From NCBI RefSeq assembly GCF_004514425.2, contig NZ_MYFN02000004.1, forward strand, positions 186,001 through 250,000: 64,000 nt of DNA, given 5' to 3'. The translations under genes were made by a program, and so were the position numbers. This stretch comes from Shinella sumterensis (GTDB taxonomy: Bacteria; Pseudomonadota; Alphaproteobacteria; Rhizobiales; Rhizobiaceae). Under the pieces are notes generated by a model. It saw nothing but the letters and a program-made list of their open reading frames with translations, searched no databases and was not told the DNA's origin. Shown here piece after piece: positions 42,812 to 50,569 of the stretch. Position 1 is the first letter of the stretch. Each line of letters starts with the position of its first letter.

Positions 42812-45085
42812 ATGACCGAAACCACACAACCCACGCCCCATCAACTTGCCAATGCCTACGTCTCCCAGGGATGGCCGGTATTCCCCTGCCGCTCAGAGGC
42901 AGAAGATGTTGTCGATCGACATACAGGCGAAGTAACGACCCTAGGCGAGAAAACACCTCTCACGATTCATGGCTTCAAGCAGGCGACGAAGTTCCAGCAC
43001 ATCATCGACAGGTGGTGGAGCGACTGGCCAGACGCGGCCATCGGCCTCCCTACGGGGTCGCCGACTGGTTTCTTCGCGCTAGACATCGACAACAAGCCAG
43101 GCGGAGCCAACGGTTTCGCCTGGCTTTCGGACATGGAGGCGGAGCACGGCCCCCTCCCTGTGACGGCGCGCGTCATTAGCCCGAATGGCGGCCTGCACAT
43201 CTATTTCAAATACGTGGCCGGCACACGCAACCGCGGCGCACTCGGTGCTGGCGTGGATATCCGGTCGGAAGGCGGCTACGTCGTTGCGGCGGGCAGCGTC
43301 CTGTCCAATGGACGACACTACAAGTGGGCGGACGACACGCGCGAGATCGCCGACGCCCCGGCCTGGCTGCTCGACCTGCTATTGCCGAAATCCGCGCCGT
43401 CCCACACGCACTATGCCGCGAGTTCCACGAATGTTGTCTATGTCGACGCGGCGATCGAGAGAGAGCTATCTGACCTTGCATCAGAGCCGATGGGAAACCG
43501 GAACAACGCACTCAATGACGCGGCGTTCTCGCTCGGGCAGTGGGTTGGCGGTGGCCACCTGTCCGAATCGGAAGCGCGTGCTCAACTACAGGACGTAGCG
43601 CGTGGATGGGGCAGGGATTGGTCTCGCTGCTGCAAAACCATCGAAAATGGCCTGAAGGCCGGCGCGCTCCAGCCGCGTCATCCGCCGGAGCAGGATTTTC
43701 ACCAGGACAACACGCGCCTTGTCGACGTGCAGCGCATGGTCGCCAACGGGCTACGCAAGGCACGTGTAAAGACGGGGCTTCCCGAGCGGTACGATGTCGC
43801 CGTTGAAGGTGAGAATGATCCCGAACGGGATGAAAGCGCCAAGCCAGACGCCCCGGAGACTGAAGATATCCCGACCGGGATCACCGATACGGCGCACGAG
43901 GAGCCGGCGAACGACAATAGTCCGCTGACTGCTACCGCATTCAAGTGGATCGACCCGAAGTCCATTGCCCGTCGAGAGTTCGCCTATGGAAATCACCTGA
44001 TCCGTAAATACGTGTCCGTAACAGTCAGCCCCGGCGGCTTGGGGAAGACCAGCCTTAGCCTTGCGGAAGCTCTTGCGATGACGTCGGGCAAGACTTTGCT
44101 CGGCACCAAGCCTGCGGAGCGCCTGCGTGTGTGGGTGTTTAATGCGGAAGATCCTCGCGACGAGATGGAGCGGCGCATCATGGCTGCCGCCATCCACTAC
44201 AAGCTAAAGCCGGAAGACATCGAGGGGCACCTGTTTCTCGATAGCGGGCGCGAGCAGGAGCTGGTCGTCGCTGTTGACGACAAGAAGGCAGGCGTGCGCA
44301 TCCAGCAACCTATCGTGGAGGCTGTGGTCGAACAGATAGAGCGGAACAAGATAGACGTGATGATCGTGGACCCGTTCGTGTCGACGCACAGCGTCAATGA
44401 GAACGACAACGGGGCAATCGATAAGGTGGCCAAGCTGTGGGCGCAAATCGCTGACTACACGAACTGCGCGATCGACATCGTCCACCATCTGCGCAAGGTC
44501 GCCGACCGGGAGGCTACCGTCGAAGACGCTCGAGGTGCGGTTTCCCTCATCGGCGCGGCTCGATCGGTTCGCGTCCTGAACCGCATGTCACCGGAGCAAG
44601 CAAACGAGGCCGGCGTCGACGGCGCTGACAGGTTCGGGTACTTCTCCGTGACCTATGGCAAGTCGAACCTAACCCCACTAAGCAGTAAGCTGGATTGGCG
44701 TCACCTCGTAGGCGTTCCACTGGGCAATGGTCGAGGTCTCACGAAGCCTCAGGACTTCGCCCCTGTGGTGACTGAGTGGAAATGGCCGTCCAAGGAGGAG
44801 ATCGCCGAGGCCGTCCCTCCGGACGTGCGCAAGGAAGTCCTGGTGCGATTCGCCAACCAGAATTACCGCGAGTCGTCTCAGTCTGAAGACTGGGCCGGGT
44901 ACGTCCTCGCGTCAGCGTTGGGCATGCATGTGGAAACAGCAAAGGCCATGACCGCGGACAAGCGCAAGGTCAAGGCCATTCTCGACGCATGGATATCGAG
45001 TGGCATACTTGCCGTCGTTGACGAGCCGGACCCGAAGCATTTTGACCGTAAGATAAAGTTCGTCCGGCCGGCTGAGGCCGCCTGA
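42812..45085 (+). CDS. Primase-polymerase / RepA-like helicase fusion
   Basis: 757 residues from the ATG at 42812. N-terminal Prim-Pol domain (about 10-200): TGFFALDIDNKPGG (DxD metal motif), SPNGGLHIYFK (SxH), GVDIRSEGGYVVAAGS. Middle linker with EPANDNSPLT. C-terminal RepA/AAA_25 RecA-fold ATPase: VSPGGLGKTSLSLAEALA (Walker A), WVFNAEDPRDEMERR, VMIVDPFVSTHSVNEND (Walker B), AIDIVHHLRK. Such fusions prime and unwind the phage origin. No polymerase is seen in the window. A strong terminator follows immediately. Confidence 0.88.
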   Translation: MTETTQPTPHQLANAYVSQGWPVFPCRSEAEDVVDRHTGEVTTLGEKTPLTIHGFKQATKFQHIIDRWWSDWPDAAIGLPTGSPTGFFALDIDNKPGGANGFAWLSDMEAEHGPLPVTARVISPNGGLHIYFKYVAGTRNRGALGAGVDIRSEGGYVVAAGSVLSNGRHYKWADDTREIADAPAWLLDLLLPKSAPSHTHYAASSTNVVYVDAAIERELSDLASEPMGNRNNALNDAAFSLGQWVGGGHLSESEARAQLQDVARGWGRDWSRCCKTIENGLKAGALQPRHPPEQDFHQDNTRLVDVQRMVANGLRKARVKTGLPERYDVAVEGENDPERDESAKPDAPETEDIPTGITDTAHEEPANDNSPLTATAFKWIDPKSIARREFAYGNHLIRKYVSVTVSPGGLGKTSLSLAEALAMTSGKTLLGTKPAERLRVWVFNAEDPRDEMERRIMAAAIHYKLKPEDIEGHLFLDSGREQELVVAVDDKKAGVRIQQPIVEAVVEQIERNKIDVMIVDPFVSTHSVNENDNGAIDKVAKLWAQIADYTNCAIDIVHHLRKVADREATVEDARGAVSLIGAARSVRVLNRMSPEQANEAGVDGADRFGYFSVTYGKSNLTPLSSKLDWRHLVGVPLGNGRGLTKPQDFAPVVTEWKWPSKEEIAEAVPPDVRKEVLVRFANQNYRESSQSEDWAGYVLASALGMHVETAKAMTADKRKVKAILDAWISSGILAVVDEPDPKHFDRKIKFVRPAEAA

Positions 45086-45094
45086 ACAAAAAAG

Positions 45095-45117
45095 AGGGGC
45101 TTCGGCCCCTTTTTCTT
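45095..45117 (+). terminator. Terminator after the primase-helicase gene
   Basis: AGGGGC-TTCG-GCCCCT followed by TTTTCTTT; UUCG tetraloop. Ends the early operon. Confidence 0.85.
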
Positions 45118-45128
45118 TGGTAGGCTTA

Positions 45129-45157
45129 TTGACTTACTAGGATATTTGGCATATATA
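45129..45157 (+). promoter_or_regulatory. Sigma-70-like promoter without the operator
   Basis: TTGACT (45129-45134), 17-nt spacer, TATATA (45152-45157). Lacks the ACAAATTTGT operator, so it would not be controlled by the second repressor. Drives the block starting at 45198. Confidence 0.65.
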
Positions 45158-45197
45158 AATAATCACCAACGCCGCTACCACCACCGAGGAGATTGAG

Positions 45198-45407
45198 ATG
45201 ACCAAGATTGAAGCGCTCGCCAAGTACGCAGAAGCCTACAAGGCCTACCAGATTTTCCAGAACCGCACTTTCAACATCGACGTGGCAACACAGTTTGCCG
45301 TTGAAGGCCTAATCGCTCAGGCTCGCCATGATGAAGATTATCTCATCTTCCTCGCTAACGACGAAGCTAACTACATCCTCGAAGCAATGGCGAAGGAGGC
45401 GGCGTAA
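45198..45407 (+). CDS. Hypothetical phage protein
   Basis: 69 residues, helical (KYAEAYKAYQIFQNRTFNIDVATQFAVEGLIAQARHDEDYLIFLANDEANYILEAMAKEAA). Leader accaccgaggagatt. Confidence 0.55.
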   Translation: MTKIEALAKYAEAYKAYQIFQNRTFNIDVATQFAVEGLIAQARHDEDYLIFLANDEANYILEAMAKEAA

Positions 45408-45661
45408 TGGCGGCGCCAGCCGGCGTTATGGCGAGCGAAACATGGGTTGGAAACATGCTTCGCGACCAAGGCCTAGAGCGCATTGAGGACCTAAAAAAGT
45501 CGGGGGTGACAAGCGCTCGGCTAGGCGATGTGGCTCTCGACATCGACGGCAAGCAATTGCCTCGCAGCTATGCGCCCTTGATCATCAGCAGGGCTCAAGA
45601 ACTGATCTACGACGACTACATGATGCGCAAGACTTTCGGCCCGCATTGGCGACGAGGATAG
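45407..45661 (+). CDS. Hypothetical phage protein
   Basis: 84 residues; MASETWVGNMLRDQGLERIEDLKKSGVTSARLGDVALDIDGKQLPRSYAPLIISRAQELIYDDYMMRKTFG. ATG overlaps the preceding stop (TAATG). Confidence 0.55.
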   Translation: MAAPAGVMASETWVGNMLRDQGLERIEDLKKSGVTSARLGDVALDIDGKQLPRSYAPLIISRAQELIYDDYMMRKTFGPHWRRG

Positions 45662-45662
45662 C

Positions 45663-45878
45663 ATGACCAACACTCAGTTCCGCACGATCCGTCAATGGCT
45701 GGGCCTCACGCAGGCCCAGCTTGCGCGCGTTCTGCGCTACGAAGCGCCATTGACGATCAGCACCTATGAGCGCGCCAAGAACCCGCGCCCAGTCCCCACG
45801 CACGTCGCCCTACTCATGACCGCTTATGACGAGGGCTACCGCCCCGCCGATTGGCCACACAGCAAGGAGAGCAGGTGA
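45663..45878 (+). CDS. XRE-like HTH protein
   Basis: 71 residues; FRTIRQWLGLTQAQLARVLRYEAPLTISTYERAKNPRPVPTHVALLMTAYDEGYRP is a complete XRE HTH plus dimerising tail. Stop overlaps the ATG of the HNH-AP2 gene. Likely a local regulator. Confidence 0.7.
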   Translation: MTNTQFRTIRQWLGLTQAQLARVLRYEAPLTISTYERAKNPRPVPTHVALLMTAYDEGYRPADWPHSKESR

Positions 45879-46471
45879 TGCACCACGCCATCAAATCAAT
45901 CATCGAGAAGTATTCGCCGTTGCCCGGATATGCCGTTGTCGAGGTGAGAGGAAGGCCGCACCTCGATCGTCGCCACGAGGGACCGCTAACATCAGATCGG
46001 CTTAGGTCCCTTCTGTTCTACGATCCGAATAGCGGGATTTTCACATGGCGCGTCGACCGTCTGCGAGTTCGAGCTGGAGACCGCGCAGGCAAGTTAACAA
46101 GGGATGGATACATCCACATCGGAGTGGACGGGGGAAGGTATGCAGCCCACCGCCTAGCCTTCCTATATATGACCGGCACCATTCCCGAAGTTTTCATAGA
46201 TCATAAGAACCGAAACAGGTCCGACAACAGGTGGGACAATCTGCGCGTAGCGACGAACAGCCAGAACCAAATGAACACGGATATGAAATCGAATAACACG
46301 TCTGGCTTCAAGGGCGTCAGCTGGCACAAGGCAGAGGGAAAGTGGCGGGCCGACATCAGGATTGGTGGCGCAAAGGTTTGCCTAGGATACTTCGATAAGT
46401 CAGAGGAAGCCCATGAAGCATACCTGAAAGCCGTCGAAGAGCACCACGGAGAATTCGCAAGAGCAGCCTGA
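45878..46471 (+). CDS. HNH homing endonuclease with AP2 domain
   Basis: 197 residues. SGIFTWRVDR ... YAAHRLAFLYMTGTIPEVFIDHKNRNRSDNRWDNLRVATNSQNQMN is an HNH_3 domain; TSGFKGVSWHKAEGKWRADIRIGGAKVCLGYFDKSEEAHEAYLKAVEEHHGEFA is an AP2/ERF DNA-binding domain. The combination is typical of mobile free-standing homing endonucleases. Target site unknown; the repeated region just after it is a candidate for involvement. Confidence 0.88.
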   Translation: MHHAIKSIIEKYSPLPGYAVVEVRGRPHLDRRHEGPLTSDRLRSLLFYDPNSGIFTWRVDRLRVRAGDRAGKLTRDGYIHIGVDGGRYAAHRLAFLYMTGTIPEVFIDHKNRNRSDNRWDNLRVATNSQNQMNTDMKSNNTSGFKGVSWHKAEGKWRADIRIGGAKVCLGYFDKSEEAHEAYLKAVEEHHGEFARAA

Positions 46472-46719
46472 ACCACCACCCACCACCTTGCTTTTGAGGT
46501 GGTGTGAAAGAGGCCAAAACTAGCCACCTCAACCACCTCTAACCACCTCGTTTTTGAGGTGGTGTGAAAGTCACACCACGACGCATTGAATCCACCTCCC
46601 ACCACCACCTCCTACACTTTAGTGTGGAGGGTGGTGTGGTGGAGTGGAGGAGGGTAGCGGATAGCCACCTCAAAACACCACCACCTATAACCACCCCTAC
46701 CACCACCGAGGAGATCCCC
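46472..46719. repeat. Dense CCACC/GGTGG inverted-repeat region
   Basis: 248 nt rich in CCACC and GGTGG. The 19-mer TTTTGAGGTGGTGTGAAAG occurs twice (near 46492 and 46552). Hairpins seen: ACCACCT...AGGTGGT at both copies, GTGGTGTGA-AAG-TCACACCAC (46558-46578), CTCC.ACACT-tt-AGTGTGGAG (about 46610-46630). Mutually exclusive pairings are possible. No ORF of merit. Confidence 0.8.
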
Positions 46720-47208
46720 ATGGCAGCCAGCAGCACAAGCGCCAGCAACCGCACCCGGCAGACGCAGACGACCCGCGTCAACGGCAAGCGGGTCAAGATC
46801 ACCACCGCCAACGGTAAGGTGACCATCACCGACGCCCCGCCGAAGGAGTGGGAAGGCCAGGCGGCGCAGATCCGCGCCCTGCGCGCTATGCCGGAGTACG
46901 GAAAGCAGTTCCTGCTGGCTGGCGACCAGAACAGCGCCAAGCGCGGCCCCAGGGCGCAGCAGGAAGCGATTGCCGCCGGCATGACGCCCGGTGAGGCCGA
47001 CGTGCGCGTTTACCTCTCTGGTGGCCGTCTGCGCATGTTTGAGAACAAGGTCGGTAAAGGCAGGCTGTCTCCAGCGCAGGTCGATCGGCATGCGGCGCTG
47101 GCCCGGCTTGGGCACCACGTCGAGGTCGTGCGGTTCGCAAGTGTCGGTGAGGCAGCCGACAAGGCTGTCGCGCTGGTGCGCGGTTGGCTTGCCGCTAACT
47201 CGCCTTGA
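46720..47208 (+). CDS. VRR-NUC domain nuclease
   Basis: 162 residues from the ATG at 46720 (caccgaggagatcccc). Gln/Thr-rich start, then ALRAMPEYGKQFLLAGDQNSAKRGPRAQQEAIAAGMTPGEADVRVYLSGGRLRMFENKVGKGRLSPAQVDRHAALARLGHHVEVVRF, which has the E...D...ExK core of VRR-NUC (PD-(D/E)XK) nucleases such as in FAN1 and phage Holliday-junction-resolvase-like proteins. It may trim or resolve replicated DNA before packaging. Promoter copy 4 overlaps its stop. Confidence 0.82.
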   Translation: MAASSTSASNRTRQTQTTRVNGKRVKITTANGKVTITDAPPKEWEGQAAQIRALRAMPEYGKQFLLAGDQNSAKRGPRAQQEAIAAGMTPGEADVRVYLSGGRLRMFENKVGKGRLSPAQVDRHAALARLGHHVEVVRFASVGEAADKAVALVRGWLAANSP

Positions 47209-47233
47209 CAAATTTGTAAATTTGGACTATATT
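47205..47233 (+). promoter_or_regulatory. Copy 4 of the dispersed promoter/operator (strongest)
   Basis: TTGACAAATTTGTAAAT at 47205-47221; after a 17-nt spacer TATATT at 47228-47233. Nearly consensus sigma-70 elements. Begins within the stop codon of the VRR-NUC gene. Could also supply transcripts for the structured RNA at 48207. Confidence 0.8.
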
Positions 47234-47272
47234 TTTGTTACCACCACACCCTGCCGGCATCGAGGAGACAGC

Positions 47273-48199
47273 ATGAGAAGAGGTTCATTGGCCGAGCAGC
47301 TACACGCTGCCATCAACGCCCCGCCGAAGCCGCTCAAAGCCGCGAACGACAACAAGCCACAGAACCCGAGATACCGCGGGACGCTGCCCGCTCTTCGCTG
47401 GCTGTACGACAACCACCCTGAACTCGCTCCGGCGCTCGCCGCCGCCCTTCCTCGACCTGCAGCGAACTGGTTCGTCGATGTCGAGCCGACGAGGCAGGAA
47501 ATCCGCCCGACCATCGGCGAGATCATGGCAGCGTCGCATGACAAGGAAGGCAACGTGCTTCCTGTGGCCCACACGAGCAAGGGCCGCACCGAGATCGGCA
47601 GCCTGAAGTTCCTGCACGGCAGGCTTACAGAGTGGGGTGTCACGAAGAAGGGCAAGAAGCTCAAACCGACGGATAGGGCGCGCAGCACCGAGAAGAAGAC
47701 CAGCAAGGAACGCACGCCTTGGCTCTACCTTGCGACGAAGGCCACAACGCCATCGCCGATGCACGCAGCGCACTGCCATCGTGACTTCTCAGGCCTTCCG
47801 GCGCTCGCGCCGATGTATGACCCGCTGCCGGGTGTTGAGGCAGCCAGGAAGGAGCTGCAGGCCCACGGCGTGGATGGCGGCGTCCCGGCAGGGCAGCTGC
47901 CGCATGCGGCACGGCTCGGTCCTGATGCCGTAGCAGAGGGCGCGTCGTTCATGGGCGGCGTGTGCAGCCCGACAGGCAATTCGTCAAGCGGTGCTGTCAT
48001 GTGGGAAGCGCCGGAAGAGCGCGGCAGTGATGCGGCCGGGATCATCGACGAAGTGGCGGCGCGCGGGAACTTGAAGTCGATCGGTTTGCGACTGGGCTTC
48101 AAGGAGTCGGAAGCACTTGAGGCGGGCAAGGCCGCACTGGTCGAGCTGGCTGAAATCCTCGTTTCGATCGACCAAGGAAGAAAATTGCGAGCGGCATAA
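47273..48199 (+). CDS. Hypothetical phage protein
   Basis: 308 residues from the ATG at 47273 (atcgaggagacagc). KPLKAANDNKPQNPRYRGTLPALRWLYDNHPELAPALAAALPRP near the start, PTIGEIMAASHDKEGNVLPVAHTSKGRTEIGSLKFLHGRLTEWG in the middle, and a C-terminal part with SIGLRLGFKESEALEAGKAALVELAEILVSI. No recognised domain. It is under promoter copy 4 and is the last gene before the structured RNA, so it may function with it. Confidence 0.65.
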   Translation: MRRGSLAEQLHAAINAPPKPLKAANDNKPQNPRYRGTLPALRWLYDNHPELAPALAAALPRPAANWFVDVEPTRQEIRPTIGEIMAASHDKEGNVLPVAHTSKGRTEIGSLKFLHGRLTEWGVTKKGKKLKPTDRARSTEKKTSKERTPWLYLATKATTPSPMHAAHCHRDFSGLPALAPMYDPLPGVEAARKELQAHGVDGGVPAGQLPHAARLGPDAVAEGASFMGGVCSPTGNSSSGAVMWEAPEERGSDAAGIIDEVAARGNLKSIGLRLGFKESEALEAGKAALVELAEILVSIDQGRKLRAA

Positions 48200-48206
48200 A
48201 TTTCGT

Positions 48207-48905
48207 GGCGCGTGGGTGCGTACTAATTGAAGGGATAGCATTGCTTCCCACATCCACGCGCCCGAGGGCGCCCCGTTGACATGCTGCACTTAGTTGCTGC
48301 CTCTGAGCGACGGGTAACTATTGGCAAGGCAGGAAATTGTAACTCCTGAGAAGGATGGGGAAGCCCGCCCGTTCCTTGCTATGCGAAGATGCTGCCGACC
48401 AGTGATGGTTGCGGCCATAGGCTATCAGCCGCAGTGCAAGCGCGGACGCCACTCGACCGATGCACGTTGACTTGCGCGTGTGTCCATCTTCGCATGACGA
48501 AGCGACCAACACGGCAGTCTCGCCCACGGGCGTAGCAACGGTGCGCTTCGTCGTTATCTGGCAGGTCCGGTCGCGGAAGCATAAGCCCGGATACCCAAAG
48601 GCCCACCGTATGGGAGCCGCCTGCTGATCAGTCGACACGCTATCCGGCACGGGATCGCAACCCGAGCGCAGTGCAGCCTGTGAGGTCTGCCGTGTCGTCT
48701 TCCTTTGCCCATCTACGGCTAGATGCCAGCGGCTTGGACGCGGCATTCCGTTGGGCATCTTATTGCTGTGGCGCGCCTCCTCTCGCGACATGGCGATCGT
48801 GCGGCTGGTTGAGCGGCGGATAGATAAACCGCGTCTTGCTCCCAGCCGCTTTTGGTTTCAGCGCTACATGCGCTCTCCCGGCACCGGGCGTTCGTGGTGC
48901 GCTTA
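48207..48905 (+). ncRNA. Candidate giant structured phage RNA (about 700 nt)
   Basis: No credible ORF on either strand, yet helices tile the region. Examples: 48207-48218/48251-48262 (12 bp); 48323-48329/48374-48380; 48381-48391/48485-48495 (11 bp perfect) enclosing TGCGGC/GCCGCA (48410-48415/48428-48433); 48496-48504/48544-48552 (9 bp perfect); 48560-48565/48620-48625; 48634-48639/48691-48696; 48706-48711/48752-48757; 48801-48808/48842-48849 (8 bp perfect); 48860-48864/48870-48874. Several abut without a gap (48380|48381, 48495|48496), as in multi-helix RNAs. Size, prophage location and a tRNA directly downstream match GOLLD/ROOL-type giant RNAs. Class assignment is inference. Confidence 0.65.
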
Positions 48906-48908
48906 CTC

Positions 48909-48984
48909 TGCGGGCTAGAGAAACGGTATCTCGCGTGGCTCATAACCACGAGACACCCGGTTCGACTCCGGGGCTCCGCAACCA
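48909..48984 (+). tRNA. Phage tRNA with anticodon CAT (Met/Ile2-like)
   Basis: Acceptor TGCGGGC pairs with (G)CTCCGCA with one bulged base; U8-A9; D arm GAGA-AACGGTA-TCTC; anticodon arm CGTGG-CTCATAA-CCACG (anticodon CAT); variable AGACA; T arm CCCGG-TTCGACT-CCGGG; discriminator A and encoded CCA. The 8-nt 3' acceptor strand is slightly irregular. It starts 4 nt after the structured RNA candidate and ends 15 nt before the next ATG. Confidence 0.8.
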
Positions 48985-48999
48985 GCTGCAGGCACCACC

Positions 49000-49566
49000 A
49001 TGCTAGTCGTATCGATCACAGGCGACGGCGTACGCCGCTTCACGCAGCTTGCTCGTGAACTCGGCGACAGCAAGGCTCGCACGATCTACAGCCGCGCAAT
49101 CAACGATACGGGCGCCAAGGCTGCCACTGCCACGGGCAGGGCGCTGGCTGACCAGTCGGGCCTCGCCAAGCGAGTGGGCGCCAAGGCGGTCAAGAAGCGC
49201 ATACGGTCCACGCCTGCGACGCTGGCCTACGAGATCCCCGTCAAGGGCGGTGAGATCAGGCTCAAGTATTTCAAGGCGCGCGAGACCCGGAAGGGTGTGA
49301 GCGCAGCGCCCCGTAATCAGCGTCAGGTCTTTGCCGGCACGTTCATGAAGGCCGGATGGTGGCCCAACCGCGTGGTCAAGGGCAACTGGAACGGTCAGGT
49401 GTTCCGGCGTGTTGGGAACAAGTTCCAGGTCGTCAAGTCCGACGTGGTCCTGCCGACCGAAGCGACCACGGGCAACACGGCTGCAACCTTCGATAGGGGC
49501 AAGGACGCGCTTGATGTGCGCGTCACGCACTACCTGCGCAGGTTGGCTGGTGGGGCGCTTTCCTAA
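49000..49566 (+). CDS. Minor-tail-Z-like phage protein
   Basis: 188 residues. MLVVSITGDGVRRFTQLARELGDSKARTIYSRAINDTGAKAATATGRALADQSGLAKRVGAKAVKKRI resembles the N terminus of the prophage minor tail protein Z family, which functions at the head-tail interface; RNQRQVFAGTFMKAGWWPNRVVKGNWNGQVFRRVGNKFQVVKS fits its C-terminal part. Its position ahead of the terminase genes is unusual. It has no strong ribosome site (gcaggcaccacc). Confidence 0.6.
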   Translation: MLVVSITGDGVRRFTQLARELGDSKARTIYSRAINDTGAKAATATGRALADQSGLAKRVGAKAVKKRIRSTPATLAYEIPVKGGEIRLKYFKARETRKGVSAAPRNQRQVFAGTFMKAGWWPNRVVKGNWNGQVFRRVGNKFQVVKSDVVLPTEATTGNTAATFDRGKDALDVRVTHYLRRLAGGALS

Positions 49567-49578
49567 GAAAAACTGAAC

Positions 49579-49641
49579 ACTTGCGATTCTCGACCTCTCG
49601 CAAGTCGTTGTGGTGGCGAGGGGCTTCATTGCTCCTCGCCA
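49579..49641 (+). terminator. Tandem hairpins, possible terminator
   Basis: ACTTGCGA/TCGCAAGT (49579-49586/49598-49605) and TGGCGAGG/CCTCGCCA (49614-49621/49634-49641) followed by tttcc. T tract is weak. Confidence 0.4.
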
Positions 49642-49671
49642 TTTCCATGAGGTCGACATGGAGTCGAGACC

Positions 49672-50448
49672 ATGGAGTACCGTAGGGTTTATCTAGATTT
49701 CCTTAAGGATCGTCGCGAGAACCCTCCCGACGACACAGATGTGACCGAGATGCATCACATCGTGCCTCGCTGGATGGGTGGCGGAGATAACCACCACAAC
49801 CTCATTCGTTTGACGCCAGAGGATCACTACTTTGCGCATTTGCTGCTCGCCCATATTCACGGTGGGCGAGATGCATGGGCGGCGCTCATTATGATGAGTA
49901 AGTGCCCGCGATACGAATTGAACCGCGCACGGAAGAGTTACGGGCTGGCGCGCAGGAAGTGGGCTGCGTCCAATAAGGGGTGGGGCGCGACGAACGTCGA
50001 CTTAACCATCTACGAGTTCCACCACATTGATGGCGACCTGTTCGCTGGCACTCGCTTTGAGTTCTCTGATTACTCCGGCATCAATCGTGATCGCGTTAAC
50101 TACATCGTGCGGGATGCGTCCCGTGTGACTGGCGGCTGGTCGTTAACGAAGATGACCAGGCGGGAGTTTGAGGCGCGGCAGTCGGCCAAATGCTCGAGGA
50201 ACGCTAACAGTAAAAAAGTTCCGGTTCGAGACTGGGTTGAGCGCGTCTATGAGAATGTGAATTCTGGCGAGAGGATAACTGCGCGCCAGAGTTACATGGT
50301 TAAATCCGGCAGACTGACCAGCGGAAACTCCAGCAACTTGGCCAAGCTTAGGATGGGCACAGTGCGTGGCGGATGGCGCGTGGTCGAAGTGATCGCTCCG
50401 CAGCCATCAAATGACAACGACCCATCCAAGTTCGTACGCGCAGGCTAG
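49672..50448 (+). CDS. HNH homing endonuclease
   Basis: 258 residues. VTEMHHIVPRWMGGGDNHHNLIRLTPEDHYFAHLLLAHIHGG is the HNH core (HH...N...H). The C-terminal half has repeated DNA-binding segments: LFAGTRFEFSDYSGINRDRVNYIVRDASRVTGGWSL and SGERITARQSYMVKSGRLTSGNSSNLAKLRMGTVRGGWRV, similar to NUMOD/IENR-type modules of homing endonucleases. PSNDNDPSKF tail. It sits just before the terminase genes, as packaging-associated HNH genes often do. Confidence 0.85.
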   Translation: MEYRRVYLDFLKDRRENPPDDTDVTEMHHIVPRWMGGGDNHHNLIRLTPEDHYFAHLLLAHIHGGRDAWAALIMMSKCPRYELNRARKSYGLARRKWAASNKGWGATNVDLTIYEFHHIDGDLFAGTRFEFSDYSGINRDRVNYIVRDASRVTGGWSLTKMTRREFEARQSAKCSRNANSKKVPVRDWVERVYENVNSGERITARQSYMVKSGRLTSGNSSNLAKLRMGTVRGGWRVVEVIAPQPSNDNDPSKFVRAG

Positions 50449-50459
50449 GCAGATGTTAC

Positions 50460-50505
50460 ATATTTGCAACGCACCCCCATCATAGGGACCGTGTGTTGCA
50501 AATAT
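50460..50505. repeat. Perfect 11-bp inverted repeat before the terminase genes
   Basis: ATATTTGCAAC (50460-50470) and GTTGCAAATAT (50495-50505) around a 24-nt spacer. AT-rich in a GC-rich region, 65 nt before the small terminase gene; possible packaging or regulatory site. Confidence 0.7.
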
Positions 50506-50569
50506 AGCACAGCGGGCGCGAACGCCTCGGCTTCGCCACATCGGGTAGTTTGAAAAGGTGTCCGCGGGC

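Noticed and set aside
48207-48905. Additional tRNAs in the gene-free region
   Set aside because: No second GTTCRANYC T-loop motif with matching arms was found apart from the tRNA at 48909.
48318-48949. Minus-strand ORFs in the gene-free region
   Set aside because: They lack ribosome sites, have no protein-like composition and overlap the tRNA and paired helices.
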